Assembly: GCF_900010725.2 (NCBI RefSeq)
Contig: NZ_LR734880.1
Coordinates: forward strand, 33,297-65,593
DNA length: 32,297 nucleotides
Direction of reading: 5' to 3'
Origin: Planktothrix serta PCC 8927
GTDB taxonomy: Bacteria; Cyanobacteriota; Cyanobacteriia; Cyanobacteriales; Microcoleaceae
Shown here: in pieces, positions 1 through 9,500 of the stretch
How positions within the stretch are numbered: position 1 is the first letter of the stretch
Layout: every line of letters begins with the position of its first letter
Position numbers and translations under genes: made by a program
The notes under the pieces: generated by a model
Databases searched by the model: none
The model's input: the letters and a program-made list of their open reading frames with translations, nothing else
Told to the model about the DNA's origin: nothing

Positions 1-58
1 GGTTTCTCGGAGGTGTTGGTGGGGGGTGGGGGTCAGAAACCGGGTTTTCTATGTTCGA

Positions 59-98
59 TCCTGATAATTGCGATTATTGCGGATATTGCGGATATTGC
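59..98. repeat. Short tandem repeat of ATTGCGGAT type
   Basis: Imperfect tandem copies of a 9-bp unit (ATTGCGGAT/ATTGCGATT) lie upstream of the first gene. No function is visible. The preceding bases 36-51 (agaaaccgggttttct) form a small dyad, and a related string recurs near 921. Confidence 0.5.
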
Positions 99-129
99 GT
101 TTATAGCTAAGTAGTGTTATGATGATCGT

Positions 130-233
130 CATATATAGCAAGTCTATTTAAGTTATACAAATCAAACCCATGTACCAAACTCTTACCCCGTAAGCATAGC
201 TATGATACAAATGATTTAGATCTGCTATATATG
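130..233. promoter_or_regulatory. Paired dyads upstream of the HTH gene
   Basis: CATATATAGCA at 130-140 is repeated as its exact reverse complement TGCTATATATG at 223-233. A perfect 10-bp palindrome, CATAGCTATG, sits between them at 195-204. They lie directly upstream of the start codon at 260. HTH antitoxins commonly repress their own promoters, so these could be operator sites; that function is inferred from position and symmetry only. Confidence 0.4.
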
Positions 234-259
234 ATTACTTTTTAGTTTAAGTAAAAATT

Positions 260-727
260 ATGTTGAAAAATAAATCAAACTGTGTGCAACTGACTGCATA
301 TCAAGAAGAAAGACAATCTATTGAACAGTTAGAACATCTTCTTGAAGCTAGTAATTCACATCCTCGACTTGTTGCTAGTACCGGAGAAGAAATTTTATTA
401 CCTAAATCAGTTTATGTTGCATTACGTCAAGTGGTTCACGCAATGGTTTTAGGGCAGTCCATTACTATTTTTCACCAGGAGGAGGAAATGACGACACAAC
501 AAGCGGCTGACTTTTTAAATGTATCGCGTCCTTATTTAATTAAACTGCTTGAACAAGGAGAAGTTCCTCATATTAAGGTAGGTTCACATCGGCGAATTCG
601 GTTCCAAGATATTGCCACTTATAAACAACAACGAGACACAAAACGTCGTCAACATCTTAATGAAGTGACTGCTTTTTTACAGGACGAAGGCTTCTATAAT
701 CAGCAAAGTTCTGAGCTAATGCTGTAG
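260..727 (+). CDS. Excisionase/MerR-like HTH protein, probable orphan antitoxin
   Basis: A 155-residue protein with a helix-turn-helix of the excisionase/MerR-like type at about residues 75-125 (MTTQQAADFLNVSRPYLIKL, then a wing-like GEVPHIKVGSHRRIRF and QDIATYKQQRD). Proteins of this layout in cyanobacteria usually act as DNA-binding antitoxins next to a PIN-domain toxin gene. The N-terminal 70 residues resemble the dimerisation part of that family. Downstream, 728-946 holds no ORF that looks like a toxin, so the gene appears to be an orphan. The start is the first ATG and lacks a clear Shine-Dalgarno sequence. The dyads at 130-233 may be its operators. The family call is firm; the antitoxin role is inferred. 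Confidence 0.7.
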   Translation: MLKNKSNCVQLTAYQEERQSIEQLEHLLEASNSHPRLVASTGEEILLPKSVYVALRQVVHAMVLGQSITIFHQEEEMTTQQAADFLNVSRPYLIKLLEQGEVPHIKVGSHRRIRFQDIATYKQQRDTKRRQHLNEVTAFLQDEGFYNQQSSELML

Positions 728-946
728 AAGTCGTGAGTTTAATTATGGTCATAAGTAGGTAGTTATAGATATTTTTTATCAAAATTGCGATCGCATTACC
801 TTCAAATAATTTCCCAAAACTGATCCTGATAAAAAACACGGTTTCTGTCTTTATCTTTCCTTCATTTCTTCGTGTCTTTGGGGTTATTTATACACTTAAA
901 ACAATAGCAAAAGATTACCAGAAACCGGATTTTTTACCCCGATTAA
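728..946. other. Intergenic region, no gene seen
   Basis: AT-rich spacer with one HIP1 octamer (near 787) and a CTTCGTGTCTTTGGGGTT string (near 867) that recurs in variant form near 28028. No toxin-like reading frame is visible after the HTH gene. Confidence 0.5.
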
Positions 947-3064
947 TTAACCCACTTGTACCATCCCGTATTTACTGGTTAATTTATCTAACTGATTGAC
1001 TAACAAACTCAGGAATAGTCCCACGTCGGTAACAACCCCAATAGACTCCACAGAGCCGCGATCGCTAAGTTTAGTCACCACCGCCGGGTTAATATCCACA
1101 CAAACCATCTTCACCCCGGAAGGCGTCATATTACCAACCCCAATGGAATGTAGCATCGAGGACAACATCAGAATCATATCAGCGCCCTGCAACAGTTCCG
1201 CATAATGTTCTTGGGCCTTAATTAAGTCCATTTGCGTATCCGGTAGGGGGCCATCATCTCGAATCGAACCCGCCAAGGAGAAGGGAATATTATGTTTAAC
1301 GCATTCATACATCACCCCACTCTTGACCAAACCCTGTTCAACGGCGGCGGCAATACTCCCATAACGGCGAACACTGTTAATCACTTTAAGGTGATGGCGA
1401 TGCCCTCCTTTAACGGCGATACCTTGTTTCATATCGACACCGAGGGAGGTTCCCATGATCGCTTGTTCCATATCGTGAACGGCGATCGCATTTCCCCCTA
1501 ATAACGCCTGCACATAGCCTTGGCGGATCAGATGGGATAAATGTTGTGCCCCTCCGGTATGAATCACCACCGGGCCAGCCGTCACGACAACTTTACCGCC
1601 TCGATCCCGAATTTGGCGCAGTTCCCAGGCGACCTGTTCCACAATTAACTCAACCCGGCGTTCACTGGAAACCCCAGCAGACATAAAGCTGAATTCCTGG
1701 GGTGCATTCCGAGCTTCCCGTGATTCGGTTTTGCGGATGGTGCGAAGACCAACGACATCCACAACCACCCGTTCTCCGAGTTTTAAATCCCGCAGAATCT
1801 TACATTGGGCGACTAGACCGTTGGGGGTTTCGGAAATGGCGATCGCACCGTCCATGCGTTGATTTTGTACGGTGATCCATTCTCCATTGACCCGAACTTC
1901 CGTGGGGTAAATCGTGGAGACGTAGAAATCATCAGGGCCAACACCATCTTGTTCAACAGGTTGTAAGCGGGCGTCGCGTTGGTCTTCTTCTAAGGACACC
2001 ACGCCAATATCAATTAATTGGCTAATAATTTCTTCCATCACCTCATGGGAAGGAGCCGAAATTTTAATCTCGGCTTTCGAGGTGCTTTGGCGTTGTTCCC
2101 CTAAATTGAAGTTAAGGACTTTGAAACTCCCCCCGCCTTCAACCACTAAATCTAAGGCGCGGTTAATTAACCCAGCGTCTAATAAATGTCCTTCCATCAG
2201 GACGGTGTGGCTTTCAACTTTAACCACCGCATGACGATCGACAATCACGGGTTCAGTGACGCGCAGGGTTAAACATTTGGCAGCTCCGCCTGCTTTTAAA
2301 AACTCAGTTAAGGGAGTTTCTAGGACAGTAAAACCAGATTCTTCAAGTCTGGCTTTTAGGTTTTCGCTAACTTTATTCATAATCACCCTCTGATTGATAT
2401 TGACGGTGTTACAAGCAAAGTTAACGGCGTCGGGTTCTTCTACAATAATCCGTTTTTCGGGAGGAATTCGCAGTTCAATTAAGCGATTTGAATAGGAATC
2501 AAAAGCGGGAGGATAATACATTAAATACCCGCCTTTTAAGGGACAGAAACAGGTATCCAGATGATAAAAACGTTCATCCATTAACCGCAAAGATAGGACT
2601 TCAATATCCAGCCATTCGGCAATTAGGGGGTGAGAATCGAGTTCAGACCGGAAGCCATATCCCGCCCATAAATAGCGTCCTTCCCGGTCAAATAAAGCAT
2701 CTCCAGCACCTTCAAAGGGGAGGTCTTTCGGGAGTTCGTGAACGGTAAATCCTTGACTTTCAAACCAGGTTTTGAAATAGGGTTCTTCCCCCTGACGTTC
2801 TTTATGATAAAAACGACTAAGAACGACGGTTTTATCGAGCACTAACCCGGCGTTGGCGGTAAATACCATATCCGGCCAACCTTTGGCGGGCGTTACTAAG
2901 TCAACAATGGCGTGTTCTTTGATAAGATGGTACAAATTTTGCCATTGGTCTCTAGCCTTGTCAAAGGAGGATTTGTGGATATTCCCCTCCATCCAAGGAT
3001 TGATTACATAGTCCACGTCATAGTGGTCTGGAGAACACATCAGAAAGCGAATTGATTCTGTCAT
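947..3064 (-). CDS. argZ: Arginine dihydrolase ArgZ/AgrE (TIGR00300 family)
   Basis: ArgZ hydrolyses arginine to ornithine, CO2 and ammonia, feeding the cyanobacterial ornithine-ammonia cycle and cyanophycin nitrogen turnover; the Anabaena homologue AgrE also makes proline from ornithine with its C-terminal domain. The open frame continues to 3175, but I place the start at the internal ATG (3064-3062). Numbered from there the protein is 704 residues, like its homologues, and the guanidine-modifying-enzyme catalytic residues fall at Asn71 (FTANAG), His168 (FYHLDTCFCPL) and Cys264 (GGAAKCLTL), the published positions in Synechocystis ArgZ. The C-terminal half is the conserved LOR/SDH-like, ornithine-cyclodeaminase-related domain, with a glycine-rich VVVTAGPVVIHTGGAQH stretch. 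The gene is monocistronic. Whether this copy has the cyclodeaminase activity cannot be told from sequence. Confidence 0.93.
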   Translation of the reverse strand: MTESIRFLMCSPDHYDVDYVINPWMEGNIHKSSFDKARDQWQNLYHLIKEHAIVDLVTPAKGWPDMVFTANAGLVLDKTVVLSRFYHKERQGEEPYFKTWFESQGFTVHELPKDLPFEGAGDALFDREGRYLWAGYGFRSELDSHPLIAEWLDIEVLSLRLMDERFYHLDTCFCPLKGGYLMYYPPAFDSYSNRLIELRIPPEKRIIVEEPDAVNFACNTVNINQRVIMNKVSENLKARLEESGFTVLETPLTEFLKAGGAAKCLTLRVTEPVIVDRHAVVKVESHTVLMEGHLLDAGLINRALDLVVEGGGSFKVLNFNLGEQRQSTSKAEIKISAPSHEVMEEIISQLIDIGVVSLEEDQRDARLQPVEQDGVGPDDFYVSTIYPTEVRVNGEWITVQNQRMDGAIAISETPNGLVAQCKILRDLKLGERVVVDVVGLRTIRKTESREARNAPQEFSFMSAGVSSERRVELIVEQVAWELRQIRDRGGKVVVTAGPVVIHTGGAQHLSHLIRQGYVQALLGGNAIAVHDMEQAIMGTSLGVDMKQGIAVKGGHRHHLKVINSVRRYGSIAAAVEQGLVKSGVMYECVKHNIPFSLAGSIRDDGPLPDTQMDLIKAQEHYAELLQGADMILMLSSMLHSIGVGNMTPSGVKMVCVDINPAVVTKLSDRGSVESIGVVTDVGLFLSLLVNQLDKLTSKYGMVQVG

Positions 3065-3216
3065 TTTAGATAAAATAGGGTAGACGCTACGGTTTTCTAC
3101 CGATAAGAGATTTGAGTCACTACAAAATCCCACTTCTACGGTTGAGAAGGGGGTTTTGGTTCTATAAAAAGCCAACTGTTAATTATATCATCCGAATGTG
3201 GACAAGCCTTGCGATT

Positions 3217-3257
3217 CAATGTGAGGAAAACTTGACATGAACTCATGTATCACATTG
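3217..3257. promoter_or_regulatory. Nested dyad upstream of argZ
   Basis: CAATGTGA (3217-3224) pairs with TCACATTG (3250-3257), and inside it ACATGA-AC-TCATGT (3235-3248) is a second perfect dyad. The site is in the divergent spacer between argZ and the gene at 3420. It could be a regulator site or an RNA hairpin. No canonical GTA-N8-TAC NtcA site was found in the spacer. Confidence 0.35.
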
Positions 3258-3419
3258 ATTTCTGTTTAATCGGTTTGAAAAAAAGTGGTTTCATTTTCTT
3301 GAGTCCGTAGTAAAATAAAATTTTATACCGCTACCCACGATTTTTTTTGTTCAAAGTACGACTCAACGCTTAGAGGTTGGGAACAGTTTTGTATACCCAG
3401 ACAATTTTAAGAGGATTAA

Positions 3420-4508
3420 ATGATGTCTTCAGATAATTTAGCAATTTTTCAAATGACAACTTGTTCTCTGAATCATGAGGAGAAAACAGGTAAGGTTTTA
3501 GCGATCGCAACCTATGGAGATAGACGAAAAATTGTCTGTTTTCAAGTTGATAGTATGGATCAAGGTCAATGGCTTCCTGCGACTGCGTTATTAGATTTTG
3601 TTGATGAACCCGTTTCTCTGACAAAAACAGAAATTGAAGCAGAAGTTAAGGAAGATATTAATAAATTAGGTCAGTTTTTGGCAGATCTCAAAAAAATTCT
3701 AGATAAAGCTACTGAAGACATTCAATGGACTCTAGAACAAGCCAAAAAAACAGTAGAAGAAAGCTTTAAAGTATCAAGTAAAGCGGTTGGGTATACAACT
3801 CAACAAATTACCAATATCCTTAATGAAATCACTAAAACATCAGAACAATTTGTTAAACAATTACTGCAACAAATCATTAACTATTGGAATGAATATTGGA
3901 AAGAAAGGATTTTAGAGTGTATTTTGAGTATGGATCTAGCGGAAAAAGCACTTACTATTATTAGTAAAGTCAAGAAAAATAATCCGAATTTTTCAAGTAG
4001 CAAAATAGCTCAAAATGCCATCTATGAAAAACTTTTGTATTCTTTAATTATTGGTATGGGTAGTGCAGTCCCAGGATCTACCCTAGTTGTAGACTTAAGT
4101 TTTACGACACCCTTATTAATTCAAATGGTTTATGAAATTGCTTATGCTTATGAGCAAGATATTAAATCCTCTGAATCAATACAGGAGATTGTAGCAATTT
4201 TAGGTTTAACTTTGACCGTTGATAATTTACCCAAAATGGGTTTAGGATTTTTACTCAAACATACTCCGATCGCAAGTTGGGCAATTAATCCAATAATTAA
4301 TGCAACCCTATTTTTAGGGGTTGGATATGCAGCTTGTCAGTATTATGAAGTGAAATTAACTGGTAAAGATCCTCTTTCACAAGAAACTTATCAAGAGTTA
4401 ATTGCTGAAGTTAATAGCTATTTTGATCAATTAATTACCGAAGGTAAGAAAGTTCAAGAAATAGTCAATCAAGCAATTGCTTTAAAAGATAAGTTACCAG
4501 CAGCAACT
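3420..4508 (+). CDS. Coiled-coil protein with DUF697-like C-terminus
   Basis: A 363-residue protein (stop at 4509-4511). The first ~65 residues look like a small beta-rich domain. Residues ~70-160 are Lys/Glu-rich and strongly helical, suggesting a coiled coil. From ~195 to ~335 there are hydrophobic segments (IIGMGSAVPGSTLVVDLSF; IVAILGLTLTVDNLPKMGLGF; WAINPIINATLFLGVGYAAC) whose order resembles the membrane-associated DUF697/YcjF family. An AGAGG Shine-Dalgarno lies 6 bp before ATGATG. The resemblance to DUF697 was judged by eye. The function is unknown, and neither neighbour suggests a pathway. Confidence 0.6.
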
Positions 4509-4569
4509 TAAGAATAATCGAGGTTGATTTACTTGAAATAAGAAAATTAACCTCAATTTTAGTTTGTTG

Positions 4570-5022
4570 CCCTGAAATAAATTTCGGGCTAAAAGCTCAA
4601 ACCATCTAAAGATGGTTAAAAATTCCCAAAATAACCCGTTTTAACGGGTTTAAGCTCTAAGCCGGAAATTGATTTCACGGCTCTATCTGGATGGGAAAGG
4701 TTGAGCTTTTAACTTAACCCGCTCAAAATCTGAGTTACCCTGAAATAAATTTCGGGCTAAAAGCTCAAACTATCTAAAGATAGTTAAAAATTCCAAAAAA
4801 TAACCCGTTAAAACGGGTTTAAGCTCTAAGCCGGAAATTGATTTCACGGCTATATTTGGATGGAGCAGATTGAGCTTTTAACTTAACCTGCTCCCAATCT
4901 GAGAGTTGCCCTGAAATAAATTTCGGGCTAAAAGCTCAAACTATCTAAAGATAGTTAAAAATTCCCCAAATAACCCGTTAAAACGGGTTTAAGCTCTAAG
5001 CCGGAAATTGATTTCACGGCTC
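4570..5022. repeat. Three tandem hairpin-rich repeat units (~170 bp)
   Basis: Units begin at 4570, 4738 and 4909, each with CCCTGAAATAAATTTCGGGC; the spacings are 168 and 171 bp and the third unit is cut short. Each unit holds a series of small dyads: the entry hairpin, AACCATCT/AGATGGTT (4600-4617) or AACTATCT/AGATAGTT (4768-4785, 4939-4956), AACCCGTT/AACGGGTT, and AGCCGGAAAT/TTTCACGGCT. AAAGCTCAA and TTGAGCTTT can also pair over longer range. The stem change C-G to T-A between unit 1 and units 2-3 is compensatory, so folding is conserved. A diverged single unit lies at 27845-27960. Confidence 0.85.
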
Positions 5023-5036
5023 AGAGCTTAAAGCAT

Positions 5037-5456
5037 CTAATCCTTGTCTTGATAATCTGGTTCTAAACCCAAAATTGTAGTCCCATAAGAATGATGTTCT
5101 TTTTGATTATTCACATAAGCCTTTGCATCTTCCAATTGCTTACCTCCTAATGTCAAAACCCCATACCCATGTTGCCAACTAAACCCTAACCCCGAAGTTG
5201 AAGGCGTATGATTCAAATGATAAGCACTACTCCCTTTAATCGTTTTGACAAATTCAGAAACCGATAATTTTGGTGGAATAGAAACTACAAGATGAATGTG
5301 ATCCTCCACACCCCCAATTGCATGAACAATACACCCCAGATAATCGGCTTTACCGATCATATAACCATAAAGTTCTGATTCTCGATCAGCCGTTATCAAA
5401 GGTTGTCGATTTTCTGTTGCCCAAACTAAATGATAATAGGTACGCCAAAACGCCAT
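5037..5456 (-). CDS. Y1 (HUH) transposase, IS200/RAYT-like
   Basis: A 139-residue single-domain transposase of the Y1_Tnp family, which cuts single-stranded DNA at hairpins through a covalent tyrosine link. The HUH motif is H53-I-H55 in EDHIHLVV. The nucleophile is likely Tyr114 in AKAYVNNQKEHH. It is full length for the family and starts with a plausible ATG. No tnpB accompanies it. Its 3' end is 15 bp from a tandem array of hairpin repeats (4570-5022), the arrangement expected for REP-associated tyrosine transposases and their repeats. Whether it belongs to the RAYT clade or to solo IS200 elements needs a phylogeny. It looks intact. Confidence 0.88.
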   Translation of the reverse strand: MAFWRTYYHLVWATENRQPLITADRESELYGYMIGKADYLGCIVHAIGGVEDHIHLVVSIPPKLSVSEFVKTIKGSSAYHLNHTPSTSGLGFSWQHGYGVLTLGGKQLEDAKAYVNNQKEHHSYGTTILGLEPDYQDKD

Positions 5457-5589
5457 ATCAAATCCATCAATACCGTCTTCTCAGAATACAGCTAATTTTT
5501 AAAATAGTGAAGAAGTTGGGTTTCCTTCCTCAACACAACCTAAAATTTATGTTAAAATTGTTTAAACGTCTTTAAACTATAAATAGCTT

Positions 5590-5901
5590 ATGAAAAATCC
5601 CAGTAAGATTTTAAATCAGTTAAAAATTTTAAAAGCACTCTATAGCCAAGAAAATCAAAATGAACTTATTGAACGTTACTTAGATGAAATTATCACCCAT
5701 GAAATTAATATTGCTCAACAACAGATAGCCGAAATTGAAACGGATTTAAAACAATTTGAATATCAATATCAAATGTCATCAAAAGATTTTTATCGGCGAT
5801 TCAAAAGGGGAGAATTAGGTGATGACATAGATTTTGTAGAGTGGAGTGCTTTTTATCAAATGTGGTGTTCTGCTCAGAAACGCTTAAAACTTATACAACC
5901 T
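5590..5901 (+). CDS. Small antitoxin-like protein
   Basis: A 104-residue, highly helical, charged protein (stop at 5902-5904) with the C-terminal signature MSSKDFYRRFKRGELGDDID followed by FVEWSAF. Short cyanobacterial proteins with this ending resemble the antitoxin half of TumE/TumA-type toxin-antitoxin pairs. This assignment is from memory of the family and is tentative. Directly downstream, 5910-6000 contains two overlapping fragments that read like the start of a partner gene interrupted by a frameshift. If so, the antitoxin has outlived its toxin. Confidence 0.5.
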
Positions 5902-5909
5902 TAGCCAAA

Positions 5910-6000
5910 ATGATAATTTCAGAACAGTATATTAATGACTATTATCGAAGTGATTGATCAGATAGCGTTAGAGATTAATAATATTTCTGATTTGAGTTAA
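5910..6000 (+). pseudogene. Possible broken partner (toxin) gene start
   Basis: An ATG at 5910, 5 bp after the previous stop, encodes MIISEQYIND and ends at 5957. The +1 frame from 5935 encodes MTIIEVIDQIALEINNISDL and ends at 6000. Joined through a frameshift they would make one helical N-terminus of the kind seen in small TumE-like toxins, after which the frame is lost. The segment is short, so confidence is low. Confidence 0.3.
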
Positions 6001-6546
6001 AAACAAAAAAACCCGAATTTGAGACAGAAATCCCTGTTAAAATAATTGGCTGAAATTCTAACTTAATGCAGATGACAGTAAGGTCTATCTGTGTATCAAT
6101 TCCTGAGTGATAATTTCAGCGTATGGTTTCATCAGAAGATAGAACATTTTCCCACCCTGACAACAACTCTCCTGACTATTTTAGAAACGAACTGATGAAC
6201 TGAATACAAGTCAATTACCGGGATTCAATAGTTGATCACAAGCACTAGAGGAAAGCAAGAAAGAGTTTTCATTCCTTTAAGCTTGTTTAGGAAATCGTTA
6301 AATTCTGGAAAAGTTAACGCTTCTCCATCACAATAGAAATATTGATAGCCATATTAAATGATGACCGTTTACTCTCTGAGTGTGATGTGAGGGCAAGGAA
6401 ATCACGGCAAATTTGCATATCCGGTGGAATGACCCAGACAGATAAATGTACTGTTCACACACAGCTTAGGGATTTATCCGTTTCCTGTAGGGAGTTTACA
6501 CCCAGACGCTGTAAGTAGATGATCTCATCTGGAGGATTTACGTTTT
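6001..6546. other. Long 5' region of the kinase gene, no gene seen
   Basis: About 545 bp with no convincing ORF or RNA gene. It presumably carries the kinase promoter and leader. A GGAGG Shine-Dalgarno at about 6531-6535 precedes the ATG at 6547 by about 11 bp. I see no riboswitch or clear terminator. Confidence 0.4.
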
Positions 6547-9500
6547 ATGTCTCCCCAAGCTGACCTCCAAACCTTTATTCAGGTCGTACCTGTTTGTCGC
6601 CATGATGCTCCCCTAGAGGCGTTACGGTTTATTTTTGCTCAGGGTAACTGTGAACTGGTCGTGATTGTCAACGCCCAAAATCATCCCTTGGGAATGATTT
6701 CTCTGCATCGGTTCCTTCCCCATCTCCTCAATCGTGTCAATACGTTCTCCCATTTTGTCCAACCTGCGAACCCCGCAGAACATCCAGAAGTCCCCAACAC
6801 CGAACCCTCACTCCCCGATGTGTTTTCTGCCTTAATCGAGCCTCTGATTGGAGTTCCATCCCATTTAAGCCTAGAAGAATTTTGGCTGTATTTGCAATAT
6901 CAGAGTTTCCATCCTGTGATCGAAAATCCTCAACATCAAAGTGTACCCCTAGCTTTAGTGAATCAGAGGGGAGAATTTATTGGGTTAATCAATAGTTTAC
7001 AGGTGTTGGGATATTTAGCGAAACATCCTCAACGGTTTACCCAAGTTCAACAACCTAGACCTTCCCCTCTAGGTAATTCTGACTTCAATGCAGAACCCCA
7101 AGAACGCTTAGACCGTTCATCGGCGGGAAATTTTCCCATGTCTGAGCGTTTAATTCGGTTTTTGGATGAACTACCGATTCCGTTAATGATTCAAGGCGAT
7201 GATGGCAGTATCATGGGTCAAAATTTAGCATGGCGATCGCTAATTGGCCGAGGATCAGAATTAGTGCAGGAAGTTGCTGAATCTGTAACCCGTTGGTCTG
7301 AAACAACGGCGTTTTTCCCTGCTGAAAAATCCCCGACTCCGCCCTTAGAAACCTCTGTAGATTCTGGATTTTCGACCAGCCGTTTAACAAATATTTCTCA
7401 ACCTTTAACCTCGAATACACCCTCCTTACAAATGCCGAATTGGTGTCAATTAGGCAGTCAACCCGATACTTATATTTGTATTTGTCCCATCAGCCACAAT
7501 CAAGAACGGGTTTGGCAATTTACCCGTCAACGGTTAAACCCGGAATGGGAGATGGCTTTATGTTTAGCCAATGGCGAAAATGACCTGTGGTTAGTATTAG
7601 CTCAAGACATTACAGAACAGCATCGAGTCGCCCAAGAACTAACAGCAAAAAATACCGATTTAATTCAACTTAATCGTCTCAAAGATGAGTTTATGGCTTG
7701 TATTAGTCATGAATTAAAAACGCCCCTTACCGCAGTTTTAGGCCTATCAAGTTTGTTAAAAGATCAAGCATTAGGAGAACTCAACGAAAGACAAGCCCGT
7801 TATGCCCAACTCATTCATAAAAGTGGTCGTCATCTGATGCTCGTAGTTAACGATATTTTGGATTTAACCCGAATAGAAACCGGACAGCTAGAATTAGTCT
7901 CGGAACCTTTACAAATTCAGGCAGTTTGTGAACGAGCTTTTGAAATGACACTTCAACAATATCAAAGCCAAGATAAATCCGATATCAAACTCCAAGCGGA
8001 AATCCTAGCCCAAACCAAAGGTCGATTTACCTTAGAGATTGAACCCGGTTTAGAAACATTAGTAGCTGATGAACTCCGTTTACGACAAATGCTAGTCAAT
8101 TTGTTATGTAATGCCCTGAAATTTACCCCCGATGGCAGTGAATTTGGTTTAAAAGTTGGTCAATGGGAAAACTGGATTGCTTTTACCGTTTGGGATCAAG
8201 GAATTGGGATTCCTGATGATAAACAACATCTGATTTTTCAAAAATTTCAACAACTGGAAAGTCCCTTAACTCGTAAATTTGAAGGCACAGGATTAGGGTT
8301 AGTTTTAACTCAACGTTTAGCACGACTTCATGGGGGAGATGTTAGCTTTATTTCTAAACTCGATAAAGGCAGTCAATTTACCTTATTATTACCGCCCAGT
8401 CCCCCCCGTTGCAATTGGGAATTAGGCAATAAGATCAGTAGTGAAGAAACAGGATTTTCGTCTTCTGCTCATTCAACTTTCCCTCAACAATCTCGTTTAG
8501 TATTAGTTGCAGAAACCGTTCCCCATTTTATTCAAACCTTGAGTGAACAACTCACCCATTTAGGTTATCGGGTCGTGATTGCCCGTTCAGGAACAGAAGC
8601 GGTTGAAAAAGCCCGGCGCCTACAACCAAGAGTGATTTTGCTCAATCCTTTAATTCCTTTATTGTCCGGTTGGGATGTGTTAACCCTATTAAAAACCGAT
8701 GTTCAAACCCATCAAATTCCGGTAATTGTTACTGCAACTTTAGGGGATAAACAACGGGCAATAGTGAATCATTGTGATGGCTTTCTCAATCTTCCGGTTC
8801 AAGGTTCAGAGTTAGAAAAATTGCTAGGGGAATTGTTACCAGAAGTTTCATCTTCTGTTCCTCAACCGTTAATGATTCTTTGGTTAAGTTTATCGGGAGA
8901 TCAACATAACTTAAGTTCAACAGAAACACTAGGAAATAAAAACTCAATTTATCATTCAGCTTTATTTTTATCTCAGTTTTCCCATTGTCGAATTTTAGAA
9001 GCGGATGATATTAATCAAGCCGCCCTGATTGCTCGAATTTGGCATCCAAATGTGATCGTTTTAGAACGAGATACAGCCGTTAAAAATCCGTTGAATCTGC
9101 TGAATGAAATTAGTCTTCAAGAAAGTTTAGCCCATTTACCCATTGTCACCCTAGACCCTGTAACCACTCAAGTTGCTAATCAAGTTAAAAACTTATCAAT
9201 TTTTCCCTGTTTAGCGAGTCCGTCTGAAGACTCCACAAAGAGTAAAATCTTTTCTCTCTCCATGAGTTCAGCTTTATTAGAAGTGATCCAAATTGCCACT
9301 CGTTTAAGTTGGAAACCGAGTATTTTAGTTGTGGATTCTTCTGTTTTACCGCAACAACAATTAGGTAATCGTTTAAAAACTAATCACCGAAATTCAAAAC
9401 CAACATTTAAGCCCAAAGTAACAACCTCATCTTCCCAGATAAACTATTCCACTTCTATCAAGCCTTCAACGGTTAATTCTGACAATCTTGATTCCTCTTA

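Noticed and set aside
657-839. 60-residue minus-strand frame after the HTH gene
   Set aside because: It overlaps the end of the HTH gene, has a composition typical of translated AT-rich spacer and does not resemble a toxin.
3370-3624. 84-residue minus-strand frame
   Set aside because: It overlaps the start of the plus-strand gene at 3420, which has a Shine-Dalgarno sequence and recognisable domains; the frame has no family features.
4570-5022. Possible CRISPR array
   Set aside because: The units are ~170 bp and the whole unit repeats, with no short repeat/unique spacer alternation and no cas genes nearby.
5318-5575. 85-residue plus-strand frame
   Set aside because: It is mostly antisense to the Y1 transposase gene, and its tail is AT-rich spacer.
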